38,255 bases of DNA from Gemmatimonadota bacterium (GTDB lineage Bacteria; Gemmatimonadota; Gemmatimonadetes; Gemmatimonadales; GWC2-71-9): the NCBI GenBank assembly GCA_022566515.1, contig JADFIT010000013.1, positions 1 through 38,255 of the forward strand. Direction: 5' to 3'. The position numbers and the translations under genes are program-made. Position 1 is the stretch's first letter, and the number at the start of each line of letters is the position of its first letter. The notes under the pieces are model-generated. The model was not told the origin of the DNA. It worked only from the letters and a program-made list of their open reading frames with translations, and ran no database searches. Positions 8,798-16,638 of the stretch are shown here, piece after piece.

Positions 8798-9841
8798 TCA
8801 GTAGAGCTTCTCGGTGTCGAGCACGTTGCGGAGCGGCTCGCCGTTCAAGTAGCGCCGCAGGTTCTCGCAGAACAGATCGGTTAGCCGCCCGTTTTCACGA
8901 TCGCTCGTGCTTCCCGAATGAGGACAGACCAGCACGTTCGGCATCTCCCACAACGGGCTATCCTCGGGCAACGGTTCTTCGGCGAACACGTCCAGTGCGG
9001 CGCCACCCAGGTGTCCCGACCGCAACGACTCGATGAGAGCCGCCTCGTCCAGGATAGCGCCGCGGGCAACATTGATTACAATGGCGCCCGGCGGCAGAGT
9101 GGCCAGCTCTCTTGCGCCGATCATCCTCTCCGTCTCAGGCGTGTGTGGCGCAATCAACACGAGATATTCGGCGCGTGGCAGCACGCCGAGCAACTCCGTG
9201 GGTGAGTGAAGCTCGTTCAAGTTCAACGACGCCGGATCTATTCCCTCCGGGTGACGCTTCACGCCCACGACCGTCATGCCGAACGCCTTGCCCATGCGGG
9301 CCACTTTGCGCCCGATAGTGCCCACCCCGATCACGACCAGGGTTCGACCGACCAGGTCGGTGCCTGCATACCGCTCCCAGTGCTTCCGTTCCTGGTCGCG
9401 CACCATGCGCAGCAGTCCCTTGTTGAACATGAGCATTGCCATAACACAGAACTCCGCCAGGGGCTCCGCGTGTACGCCGCTTGCCGTTGTGAATACGGTG
9501 TCGGGCATGCGCTTGTCGTAGCCCATGCGCTTCACGAACTGGCCGATGCCGGCGCTGGTGGCTTGGATCCACCGCACATTGGGGGCTAGGTCCGGCAGGT
9601 CTTCCCGGTGTGTCTGGTCGAAGTCGAAGAGGATCTCGGCCTGTTGCAACAACTGGTGCCACCGGGCCTCCTCCTCGGCCGTGCGTTCGATAGGCGAGCC
9701 GGTGTGATCGGCGGCGTATCTCGGCGGCCGCAGAAGGGTGGGCTCGTATACCACATTTAGCCCGTGATGGACCGACCGTATACGGTCCACGTGCTCCGGC
9801 TCGAGGTAGCTCGCGATGAGGAGGTTGGTGACTTGAGTCAT
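8798..9841 (-). CDS. D-2-hydroxyacid dehydrogenase (NAD-dependent)
   Basis: A 347-residue member of the D-isomer-specific 2-hydroxyacid dehydrogenase family, which interconverts 2-keto acids and D-2-hydroxy acids with NAD(P)H. The Rossmann fingerprint GVGTIG is at 172-177 and is followed by a positively charged strand end (VKRHPEG), which leaves NADP use possible. The catalytic trio is present: Arg260 (INVARG), Glu289 (FAEEPLP) and His308 (CPHSGS). The N-terminal substrate domain is not specific enough to name a substrate; glyoxylate/hydroxypyruvate reductase-type activity is one possibility. It is transcribed alone, away from the Zn-ribbon gene at 9998. Confidence 0.88.
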   Translation of the reverse strand: MTQVTNLLIASYLEPEHVDRIRSVHHGLNVVYEPTLLRPPRYAADHTGSPIERTAEEEARWHQLLQQAEILFDFDQTHREDLPDLAPNVRWIQATSAGIGQFVKRMGYDKRMPDTVFTTASGVHAEPLAEFCVMAMLMFNKGLLRMVRDQERKHWERYAGTDLVGRTLVVIGVGTIGRKVARMGKAFGMTVVGVKRHPEGIDPASLNLNELHSPTELLGVLPRAEYLVLIAPHTPETERMIGARELATLPPGAIVINVARGAILDEAALIESLRSGHLGGAALDVFAEEPLPEDSPLWEMPNVLVCPHSGSTSDRENGRLTDLFCENLRRYLNGEPLRNVLDTEKLY

Positions 9842-9929
9842 CGGCTGGGCCAGTTGGTGGGTGTGGTGGGGCTAAGGTAAGCTCGTGATCGGTAGAGGAG
9901 TACCCGAGTTGGCGCCTTGCATCTGGCGG

Positions 9930-9958
9930 AATCGACTTTCTGGACGTAGATCTGTCAA
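9930..9958 (-). promoter_or_regulatory. Possible promoter for the hydroxyacid dehydrogenase
   Basis: A perfect TTGACA -35 on the minus strand (9958-9953) is followed 17 bases later by the weak -10 TCGATT (9935-9930), about 90 bases ahead of the ATG at 9841. The -10 matches the consensus at only three of six positions. Confidence 0.28.
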
Positions 9959-9997
9959 TGTCAGTAGTATTGATGCTCAGCGACGGTGAAGAGTGTG

Positions 9998-10420
9998 ATG
10001 TTTGCTCCCAGGAACAGAGGTCCTAGCAACGCCGTACGGCGGTTCCTAGCCGACCTGCGTGCTTCGGCCGATCGGCGTGCCTGGCAGGAAAGACGAGTAG
10101 GAGAGCGGAGGAACAGTGCGGTGCGCGTGGTGGAGGACCAGCGCGGTGGCGAGCGACGGAGTGGTGCGGAGCGACGGATCGTGCTCACGGACAGAAGGCG
10201 GCAGCTGCACGACGTGTTCTCCCGTGGTGACGCCGAGCAAATCCGCGAAATGATGATGGATCCGGGTGTGGAGGCGGCCTGCCCGCATTGCGACGGAAAT
10301 CTCATGCTGGGATCGGTCATCCCCCACGAAGGCGGGACGGCTCGCAACGTCCACTGTACCAACTGCCGGCACAGCGTTCTTCTCGTGAGCGCGCCTGGAA
10401 AGCCTTTGGAGCTGGCGTAA
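9998..10420 (+). CDS. Unknown protein: Arg-rich ERR repeats plus C-terminal Zn ribbon
   Basis: A protein of about 140 residues that I do not recognise. The N-terminal half is strongly basic and repetitive, with successive DRRAWQERRVGERR, GGERRSGAERR and LTDRRRQL blocks. The C-terminal third has CPHCDG and CTNCRH pairs about 27 residues apart, a likely zinc ribbon. No membrane span or signal peptide is visible, so it is probably cytoplasmic; the basic segment could bind nucleic acid or act as a linker. The start is uncertain. The ATG at 9998 is preceded by GAAGAG four bases upstream; in-frame GTGs at 9986 and 9995 are alternatives. It is convergent with the symporter gene, 24 bases downstream. 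Confidence 0.6.
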   Translation: MFAPRNRGPSNAVRRFLADLRASADRRAWQERRVGERRNSAVRVVEDQRGGERRSGAERRIVLTDRRRQLHDVFSRGDAEQIREMMMDPGVEAACPHCDGNLMLGSVIPHEGGTARNVHCTNCRHSVLLVSAPGKPLELA

Positions 10421-10444
10421 ATCGAGGTCCCGGAGATTCCGCGG

Positions 10445-11917
10445 CTATCCATCCTGAGTGCCCCGATTCGCCGCCCTAACTGCGTCAGCCAAGCGGTCGT
10501 TGTGGGGTCCGGTGCTCGCCAACACGACATAGGCGGTCGTGGAAAGCCCCAAGGCCGGAAACACGGCGTGGATGTTTGATCCCCCCGGCACGTATTTCCA
10601 GCACACGAGGGTCACGATTCCCGCCGCGAACGACGCCAGCACGGCGGCTCCGTTCCCCCGATTCCAGTAGAGGCCCAATATCAACGCCGGAAAGAAGCAT
10701 GCGGCGTAGAGGCTTCCTGAGAACGCCGTCAGCATCACGATGCCGCCGGGCGGGTTGAGGGCGATGACGGCGGTGACAATCGCAAAGATCGCCACATAAA
10801 TACGGGTCGCCCGAATGGCACGCGTTTCCGGAATGGCGCCCTGCCACACGCCGACGATGTCCCGCTGGCACGTTGATGCCAGCACCAGGAGAACGCTGTC
10901 GAGGGAGGACATCGCGGCCGCTATCAGCGCGAGAACCAGAAAGGCGGCAACGGCGGGGTGAAAGACAATGCCGCCGCTCAGGATTTCCGGGATAATCTGA
11001 TCGGTGTCGGCGATGCCGGCCGGGAACAGGTTGCGCGCGTATATGCCTATGGGTAGCAGGAGGGAGTACACCAGCAAGAATGCAATGGTGGACACCCACA
11101 AGCCCTGGCGCGCCGCCTGCGGGCTTTCGAGGGCGTAGAACCTGGAGAGCTGGCGCGGTTCCACCACCAACTTGGATGTCCCCGCTACGATGATTCCCAA
11201 CAGCAGGGGAAACGGCATCGCGGCGTCCCAGGTAAACAGCGCGGCTCCTTCGGGCAGCGCCCTCACGGCAGCCAGTGATCCGATGCCACCGGCTGCGCGA
11301 ACGGTTCCCACGAAGAGCACGACCGCCGCCAGGATCATGATGATGCCCTGGATCACGTCTGTCCTGACCACCGAGATGAAGCCGCCCACGGCGGTGTAGA
11401 GCATCACGATGACGAGGACTAGAGCGATCGCTCCCCAATAAGGGATGCCGAGGAACGTTGCGAGCAGGGTGCCTGCGCCCTTGAACACCGCCGTCATGTA
11501 CAACAGGCTTGCCAAGACTACGATCAAGCCTGCTGAAAACCTGGCGGCGTCGCTGCCGAAGCGAAAGCCGATGAAGTCCGGGATCGTGACGGAATCCAAC
11601 GAGGCCGTGACCTGGCGAAGCCGCGGCGCAACCCAGCGCCACGAAACGATGCAAAAAATCGTGATGATCGGAACGAAGAGCAGCCACGGCAATCCGTAGG
11701 AGTAAGTCTGCCCGGCGAAGCCGATGAAGCTGTTGGTGCTGGAGTACGTGGCGAAGAACGAGATGCCGAGGGCGATGCCCCCCATCGAACGCCCGCCGAC
11801 GTAGTAGTCTGCCAGTCCCTTCGTTTGTCGTCTGCCGGCGAGGGCGTGTTGAGCCAGCACCGCCGTGTATGCGACGAGCAGGAAGAGGATCGGGTAGTGG
11901 TCGCCAATCCAGGACAT
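10445..11917 (-). CDS. Sodium:solute symporter (SSS family)
   Basis: A 490-residue integral membrane protein with about 13 hydrophobic spans, the usual size for sodium:solute symporters. Visible family features are the N-terminal DYYVGGRSMGG and SFFATYSSTNSFIGF blocks, the FISVVRTDVIQG segment, and AAMSSLDSVLLVLAST, which holds the serines of the conserved sodium site. PanF-, ActP- and PutP-type members carry pantothenate, small carboxylates and proline; the substrate here cannot be read from sequence. It follows the malonyl-CoA-synthetase-like gene by 49 bases on the same strand, which suggests co-transcription and hints at uptake of a small carboxylate. Confidence 0.88.
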   Translation of the reverse strand: MSWIGDHYPILFLLVAYTAVLAQHALAGRRQTKGLADYYVGGRSMGGIALGISFFATYSSTNSFIGFAGQTYSYGLPWLLFVPIITIFCIVSWRWVAPRLRQVTASLDSVTIPDFIGFRFGSDAARFSAGLIVVLASLLYMTAVFKGAGTLLATFLGIPYWGAIALVLVIVMLYTAVGGFISVVRTDVIQGIIMILAAVVLFVGTVRAAGGIGSLAAVRALPEGAALFTWDAAMPFPLLLGIIVAGTSKLVVEPRQLSRFYALESPQAARQGLWVSTIAFLLVYSLLLPIGIYARNLFPAGIADTDQIIPEILSGGIVFHPAVAAFLVLALIAAAMSSLDSVLLVLASTCQRDIVGVWQGAIPETRAIRATRIYVAIFAIVTAVIALNPPGGIVMLTAFSGSLYAACFFPALILGLYWNRGNGAAVLASFAAGIVTLVCWKYVPGGSNIHAVFPALGLSTTAYVVLASTGPHNDRLADAVRAANRGTQDG

Positions 11918-11966
11918 CAGTTACTCCCGGTACTTCCCGATGCCTCTTCTCGATCTACCCGTATGA

Positions 11967-13451
11967 TCATCCGAACATTCCAGTTACGTCCTGCTTCATC
12001 ACCTTCCCCATGGCGTTTCTCGGCAGCACCGTCACACACATCTCCCGCGGTACCTTATAGGGCGCCAATCTCTCCCTGGCCCATTGCCGCAGAATATCCA
12101 GCGTCAATGTACAACCTTCCCGCAACTCCACTGCCACACACACCGATTCGCCAAGGTCGCGATCTGTGACACCGACGACGGCGCATTCCTCGATGTCGGG
12201 ATGGGAGCGCAAAGTCTCCTCTATTTCCCATGCCGAAACCTTGTGACCACCGGTCTTGATGATGTCGATGCTCCTGCGGCCAAGGATGCGGTAGCTTCCG
12301 TTCTCTACGACCGCCACGTCGCCCGTGGCGAACCAGCCATCGTGAAACGCTTTCCGGGTCTCTTCGGGCTCGCGCCAGTATTCGCAGAATACGCCAGTGC
12401 CACGAACCTGGATCTCTCCCGTCGAGCCCGAATCCACTTGGTGTCCGTGCTCGTCTACCAGCCGCACCTCGATACCGGGAACGGGAGTGCCCACGTGTCC
12501 GGGAATGCGCTCTCCGCGGAGGGGATTGGACAACCCCATGCCGATTTCGGTCATCCCATACCGCTCCAACAGCGTGTGTCCACATATCTCCCGCCAGCGT
12601 TCCAGTAGCTGGACGGGGAGTGGTGCGGATCCGGACACCATGAGACGCATGCGGCGACACGCGTCTGACATGGTTTTGCGGCGCTCTGGAGCCGCTTTTT
12701 CCCAAGCTACGATCAACCTGTGATAGATGGTGGGCACCGCCATGAACAAGGTGATTGGGCTGGCGACGAAGCGCCTCCAGACCTCCTCTGCATCGAACCT
12801 AGGCAGCATCTCGCACCGCGCTCCAGCCCACAGCGCACACGTCAAGACATTGATGATGCCATGGACGTGGTGCAGTGGAAGCGTGAGGAGAATGTGATCG
12901 TCGCCATTCCATTCCCAAGCCGTGATGAGCGATGTCACCTGAGCGCGCACGTTGGTGTGGGTGGTGACCACGCCCTTGGGTTTTCCGGTAGTTCCGCTGG
13001 TGTGGACCATCAGGGCCCGCCGCCACTCGGCCACGTCGGGAAGAGCGGTTGCTGGTGCGTTGCGGAAGTGTCGCGTGGACACCAAGAGCCGCCGTGCTGG
13101 GCCGACTGCCCCTCGGACGGTTTCCTCGAGTTCGGGATCGGCGATGACAATCGACGCGTCGGCGTTCTCGATGACGTGGCGCAGTTCCGCCACCGGATGA
13201 GAGACGGCCAGCGGCACGGCGATCCCACCTGCGCGCCAGATCCCCCACTGCACGGCCACGTAGTCGAAACTCGGTGGGACGAGAAACGCCACGCGAGCCT
13301 CCTCGAGATCCGACCGGTCGGCCAGGATGTGCGAAGCGACCCGTCCCGATGCCTCGAGCAGCTCCCGGTAGGTGAAGCTGCCGTCCGTCGTGATCACGGC
13401 CGTTCGATCTGCGTGCGATCGGGCCCGCTGAACCAATGGTAGCTCTGCCAT
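11967..13451 (-). CDS. Malonyl-CoA synthetase-like acyl-CoA synthetase
   Basis: A 494-residue AMP-forming acyl-CoA synthetase that activates a carboxylic acid through an acyl-adenylate. The phosphate-binding loop TSGTTGKPKG lies near 151-160. LLERYGMTEIGM and the following SNPL, GHVGTPVPGIEVRLV resemble malonyl-CoA synthetases (MatB and mammalian ACSF3). The hinge (GRRSIDIIKTGGHKVS) and the C-terminal catalytic lysine (PRNAMGKVMK) are present. Malonate or methylmalonate is the likeliest substrate, but other small acids are possible. The start is set at the ATG at 13451; the 70 residues encoded ahead of it to 13661 overlap the divergent kinase gene and look non-coding. The symporter downstream may supply the acid. 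No malonyl-CoA decarboxylase gene is nearby. Confidence 0.85.
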   Translation of the reverse strand: MAELPLVQRARSHADRTAVITTDGSFTYRELLEASGRVASHILADRSDLEEARVAFLVPPSFDYVAVQWGIWRAGGIAVPLAVSHPVAELRHVIENADASIVIADPELEETVRGAVGPARRLLVSTRHFRNAPATALPDVAEWRRALMVHTSGTTGKPKGVVTTHTNVRAQVTSLITAWEWNGDDHILLTLPLHHVHGIINVLTCALWAGARCEMLPRFDAEEVWRRFVASPITLFMAVPTIYHRLIVAWEKAAPERRKTMSDACRRMRLMVSGSAPLPVQLLERWREICGHTLLERYGMTEIGMGLSNPLRGERIPGHVGTPVPGIEVRLVDEHGHQVDSGSTGEIQVRGTGVFCEYWREPEETRKAFHDGWFATGDVAVVENGSYRILGRRSIDIIKTGGHKVSAWEIEETLRSHPDIEECAVVGVTDRDLGESVCVAVELREGCTLTLDILRQWARERLAPYKVPREMCVTVLPRNAMGKVMKQDVTGMFG

Positions 13452-13534
13452 GTGGCGTACATATTCATCTCGTCGCGCTACCGCAAGGGTGTCACCCATT
13501 GCTGCGGGCCCTCGCGTCCCAGGCTGTCTCGGGT

Positions 13535-13547
13535 CATCTTTTGTCTC
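13535..13547 (+). promoter_or_regulatory. Possible leaderless start with -10-like box
   Basis: CATCTT (13535-13540) lies seven bases before the kinase ATG at 13548, with no Shine-Dalgarno between. This is the same hexamer at nearly the same distance as at the other kinase gene (3196-3201). Confidence 0.3.
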
Positions 13548-15944
13548 ATGCCAGACTTTCTTGACGACATCAAGGATGCCCTCGCAGATCGCTACGTCAT
13601 CGAACGGGAGATCGGTTACGGTGGGATGGCGACCGTGTATCTGGCTCTGGACTTGAAGCACAACCGGAAGGTGGCTGTAAAGGTCCTACTACCGGAACTC
13701 GCCAGGTCTGTAACCGCCACCCGGTTCCTCCGGGAGATCGAGATGGCGGCTGGGCTCACCCACCCCAACATCGTTGCGGTCTACGACTCGGGCGAAGCGA
13801 ATGGGCCCGACATCTCGAGTCCATACCTCTACTACGTGATGCCGTTTATCGACGGCGAGAGTTTGCACTACCGGCTGCATGACGAGAAAAGACTCTCCAT
13901 CGAGGACGCGATTCGCGTTGCACGAGAAGTTGCGGAGGCGCTGTCATACGCGCACAAGCAGAACATCGTGCACCGCGACATAAAGCCCGGGAACATCCTG
14001 TTCGTAGAGGGGCACGCGATGGTAACCGATTTCGGCATCGGGAAGGCCATGTGCGACGCATGTGGCGACGACATCACGTTGATTGGCGGCCTCGTAGGGA
14101 CCCCCAACTACATGAGTCCGGAACAGGCGGGTGGAGAGGAAGTCGATCCGCGCACCGATATCTATAGCCTGGGGTGCGTGTTGTTTGAGATGCTGGCAGG
14201 AGATCTGCCCTATCCCGCCGAAAATGCGCAGGCCGCGATGGCGCGCCATGCCATCGATCCGATCCCGTCGGTTCGAGCGGTTCGTCGGGACGTTCCGGCC
14301 CAGCTGGATGCGGTGGTCGTCAAAGCGTTGGCGAAGAAGGCCGACGATCGCTACGCGACTGCTGCTGAGTTTGCCGAAGCCCTGGGGCGCGGAGGCAAGC
14401 TGCAGGATACGGGCATGTGGCCGGCACGTACCTCGGATGCTGTACCGCAACCGCCACGTAGCAACGTCAAAGCAATGGTTGGCGCAGTGGTAGCGGCGGC
14501 GGCGGTCGCGATTGGCGTAGGCTGGTGGGCCTTGGGGTCGGGTGGAGGCGGGGGGCCTATCGAGAGAGTGGCGGTGCTGCCCTTCGTTAATCTCTCTGGC
14601 GACCCGGAACAGGAATACTTCGTCGATGGCATGCACGATCTGCTGATCTCCGAGTTGGCCCAGATCGGTGCGTTGGCGGTGATCTCGCGAACATCGGTGA
14701 TGCAATTCAAAGGTACGGACCGATCTGCGCCGGACATCGCCCGCGAGTTGAATGTCGACGCCGTGGTGGAAGGATCTGTCTTCCGTTTGGGCGACAGTGT
14801 CAGAATCAACGCACAGCTCATTGCGGTACGGCCCGAGCGCCACCTGTGGGCGGCGAGCTATGCGGGAGCCGTCGACGACATGTTTGCACTCCAGGCTGAG
14901 GTGGCCCGTGCCGTCGCCAGGGAAATCGAAGCCGAGCTGACACCACAGGATGAGGCTCGCCTCGCCGCTGTCCCGGCGGTCCGTCGCGACGTGCACGATG
15001 CGTATCTCCAGGCGCGATACCACCATTCGAAGGCTACCGTCGCGGGGTTCCAGGAGGCGATCCGCTACTACAACGAAGTGATCGAGAAAGCTCCCGACTT
15101 CGCGCCGGCGCATGCGGGCCTGGCACTGTCGCTACACCTGCTCGGTGTCTACGGCGGCTCGCCCGCCGTTGAAACCGAGCCCCAGGCGAAGATGCACGCG
15201 GAAGTGGCTTTGAACCTCGATCGCGAGCTGGCGGAAGCGCATGCCGTGCTCGCCGGCGTTAGATCGATGTTCGAATGGGATTGGGTTGGGGCGGACCGTG
15301 CCTATCGCCGAGCCATTGAGGTGGACCGCAGCTCGGCGAGCACGCGACAGTGGTACGCATATCACTTGTCCTCGGTGGGGAGACACGAAGAGGCTATCGC
15401 GCAAGCCAGCCGCGGCCTCGAGCTGGATCCGCTGAATCCCATGAGTCGCGTTATCCTCGCCGATCAGCTCATCAATGCCCGGCAGTACGACGACGCCATC
15501 TCGGCGTTGAATCGGGTACTGGAGATGCAACCTGATTTCGATCGCGCCCATGAACTTATGGAATGGATCTACACCCAGCTCGACCGCTATGACGACGCCG
15601 TACGCTTGCGGCTGGAACGGCTTGTGCGTCGTGGTGACGGCGGAGCGGTAGTGGCGGGTATGTTGGCCCAGACATACGCGTCCAATGGTGCAGAGGGGTA
15701 CTGGCAATGGCGGCTGCAACAGCTCCAGCGTGCAGCCGTCACGGGCTACGTCGGGCCGAGTGAATTTGCGAAAATCTATGCGGCCTTGGGCGACACGGAC
15801 GCCGCAGTAGAGTGGCTGGAGAAAGCTTACCAAGAACGCGACGGTGTGGAAATGCTCAACGTGTGGCCCGGGTACGATTCCCTCCGACCCGACCCGCGGT
15901 TTGCGGATCTCCTAGGACGCATGAAGTTTCCCGCCACGGATTAG
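13548..15944 (+). CDS. Ser/Thr protein kinase with TolB-like domain and TPR repeats
   Basis: A 798-residue membrane kinase. The kinase domain (about 15-280) has GYGGMA (23-28), Lys45 in AVKV, HRDIKPGN (142-149, catalytic Asp144), DFG (161-163) and SPEQ. The usual Glu after KP is replaced by Gly. A single span follows at about 308-330. Residues 338-465 form the TolB/FlgO-like module common in such proteins (VAVLPFVNLSGDPEQEYFVDGM and DAVVEGSVFRLGDSVRINAQL). The rest, about 485-770, consists of TPR-like helical repeats. The kinase is cytoplasmic; the TolB-like and TPR parts probably lie across the membrane and sense a partner. The ATG at 13548 is chosen because the conserved N-terminus begins there; the frame is open from a GTG at 13452. 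It is divergent from the acyl-CoA synthetase gene, with a terminator downstream. Confidence 0.9.
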   Translation: MPDFLDDIKDALADRYVIEREIGYGGMATVYLALDLKHNRKVAVKVLLPELARSVTATRFLREIEMAAGLTHPNIVAVYDSGEANGPDISSPYLYYVMPFIDGESLHYRLHDEKRLSIEDAIRVAREVAEALSYAHKQNIVHRDIKPGNILFVEGHAMVTDFGIGKAMCDACGDDITLIGGLVGTPNYMSPEQAGGEEVDPRTDIYSLGCVLFEMLAGDLPYPAENAQAAMARHAIDPIPSVRAVRRDVPAQLDAVVVKALAKKADDRYATAAEFAEALGRGGKLQDTGMWPARTSDAVPQPPRSNVKAMVGAVVAAAAVAIGVGWWALGSGGGGGPIERVAVLPFVNLSGDPEQEYFVDGMHDLLISELAQIGALAVISRTSVMQFKGTDRSAPDIARELNVDAVVEGSVFRLGDSVRINAQLIAVRPERHLWAASYAGAVDDMFALQAEVARAVAREIEAELTPQDEARLAAVPAVRRDVHDAYLQARYHHSKATVAGFQEAIRYYNEVIEKAPDFAPAHAGLALSLHLLGVYGGSPAVETEPQAKMHAEVALNLDRELAEAHAVLAGVRSMFEWDWVGADRAYRRAIEVDRSSASTRQWYAYHLSSVGRHEEAIAQASRGLELDPLNPMSRVILADQLINARQYDDAISALNRVLEMQPDFDRAHELMEWIYTQLDRYDDAVRLRLERLVRRGDGGAVVAGMLAQTYASNGAEGYWQWRLQQLQRAAVTGYVGPSEFAKIYAALGDTDAAVEWLEKAYQERDGVEMLNVWPGYDSLRPDPRFADLLGRMKFPATD

Positions 15945-15988
15945 TGCTGGAGTGAGCTGAGAGGAGGGCGCAGATCCGCCGCCGCCTA

Positions 15989-16022
15989 CCCGTTGTGTGC
16001 CTTAGGACACAGCGGGTTTTCC
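15989..16022 (+). terminator. Rho-independent terminator after the kinase gene
   Basis: A 10-base-pair stem, CCCGTTGTGT with ACACAGCGGG (one G-T wobble), encloses an 8-base loop and is followed by TTTT. It begins 45 bases after the kinase stop codon and ends before the small-gene pair. Confidence 0.75.
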
Positions 16023-16032
16023 CAGGCCCACG

Positions 16033-16043
16033 TATTCTAGCGA
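16033..16043 (+). promoter_or_regulatory. -10-like box next to a start codon
   Basis: TATTCT (16033-16038) ends five bases before the ATG at 16044, with no Shine-Dalgarno. The spacing suits a leaderless or near-leaderless transcript beginning right after the preceding terminator. Confidence 0.35.
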
Positions 16044-16232
16044 ATGGAATGCTTCATATGTGGCACGGCGGCGGTGGTACACATCGTCCGGGGACTGAAG
16101 ACTGCGAGCGGTCCGGATGGGTGGGGACGGATCTGCATACCCTGCGCCTGGGAATACGGTTTAGATGGACAGTTCTTGTCGTCTTTCCGCGATCCGCCAG
16201 AGGATTCCCAAGCGAATCAAAAAGACACCTGA
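16044..16232 (+). CDS. CxxC microprotein, copy 1 of a tandem pair
   Basis: A 62-residue cytoplasmic protein that I do not recognise. CFIC (3-6) and CIPC (31-34) lie either side of the segment HIVRGLKTASGPDGWGR, an arrangement expected of a small zinc-binding knuckle. The tail (from residue 44) is polar and probably unstructured. The neighbouring gene encodes a paralogue with the same framework (M-CFxC-HIxRxLK-GWGRxCxPCA). This copy's stop codon shares one base with the next start (TGATG), so the two are probably translated together. It has its own apparent promoter and follows a terminator, so the pair is likely an independent unit. Conservation of the motif between the copies argues that both are real genes. 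Confidence 0.7.
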   Translation: MECFICGTAAVVHIVRGLKTASGPDGWGRICIPCAWEYGLDGQFLSSFRDPPEDSQANQKDT

Positions 16233-16435
16233 TGAACTGCTTCGTGTGTCGCGAGCCGGTCACCGCCCATATCATCAGGGCACTGAAGAACAGAGACGGT
16301 GCGGTCGGCTGGGGGCGGGTTTGCCTGCCCTGTGCTCTGAAGCACAACCTCGGCGGCGTGTTGTACCTGCCTAGTAATATCGCAGACGAGTGGTTCACCC
16401 CGCAAAGACCCGAGCGCGACGAATCGAGCCGCTAA
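16232..16435 (+). CDS. CxxC microprotein, copy 2 of a tandem pair
   Basis: A 67-residue paralogue of the preceding protein. It has CFVC (3-6) and CLPC (31-34) at the same positions and the shared HIxRxLK and GWGR segments; about 22 of the first 47 positions are identical. The C-terminal tail differs, is longer and ends in a charged PERDESSR. The start codon overlaps the upstream stop by one base. A hairpin with a short T run spans its stop codon and probably ends the transcript. The pair looks like a local duplication that has diverged. Function is unknown; zinc binding is inferred from the four cysteines. Confidence 0.7.
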   Translation: MNCFVCREPVTAHIIRALKNRDGAVGWGRVCLPCALKHNLGGVLYLPSNIADEWFTPQRPERDESSR

Positions 16436-16453
16436 TTCGTCTCGGGTCGCTTT
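16407..16453 (+). terminator. Terminator-like hairpin at the end of the CxxC pair
   Basis: GACCCGAG (16407-16414) pairs with CTCGGGTC (16441-16448), and ACGAAT (16419-16424) pairs with ATTCGT (16435-16440). GCTTTG follows. The stem includes the last codons and stop of the gene. The T run is short. Confidence 0.5.
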
Positions 16454-16638
16454 GTGACCTAGGACACGCTCGATTTGAGTCACGGTGTTGCTGAAAGCCA
16501 GTAAGTGCTGTCAAAAGCGATACACAACAGTGCGGCCCAGGTCGTTCTTTTCCAATAACTGCTTGTGCTGAAACCACCTGAGTTTGTGGCACCGGTATTG
16601 CTCTAGAATAAGGACGGTAAAGAAAGTCGAGCAGTCAG

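Noticed and set aside
10485-11687. A 400-residue minus-strand frame inside the symporter gene
   Set aside because: It is a phase-shifted shadow of the symporter: very rich in Arg, His and Gly, with no hydrophobic spans or motifs.
15995-16231. A longer frame reading into the second CxxC microprotein
   Set aside because: It begins inside the terminator and runs out of phase through the first CxxC gene; the ATG at 16232, coupled to the first stop, is the sensible start.
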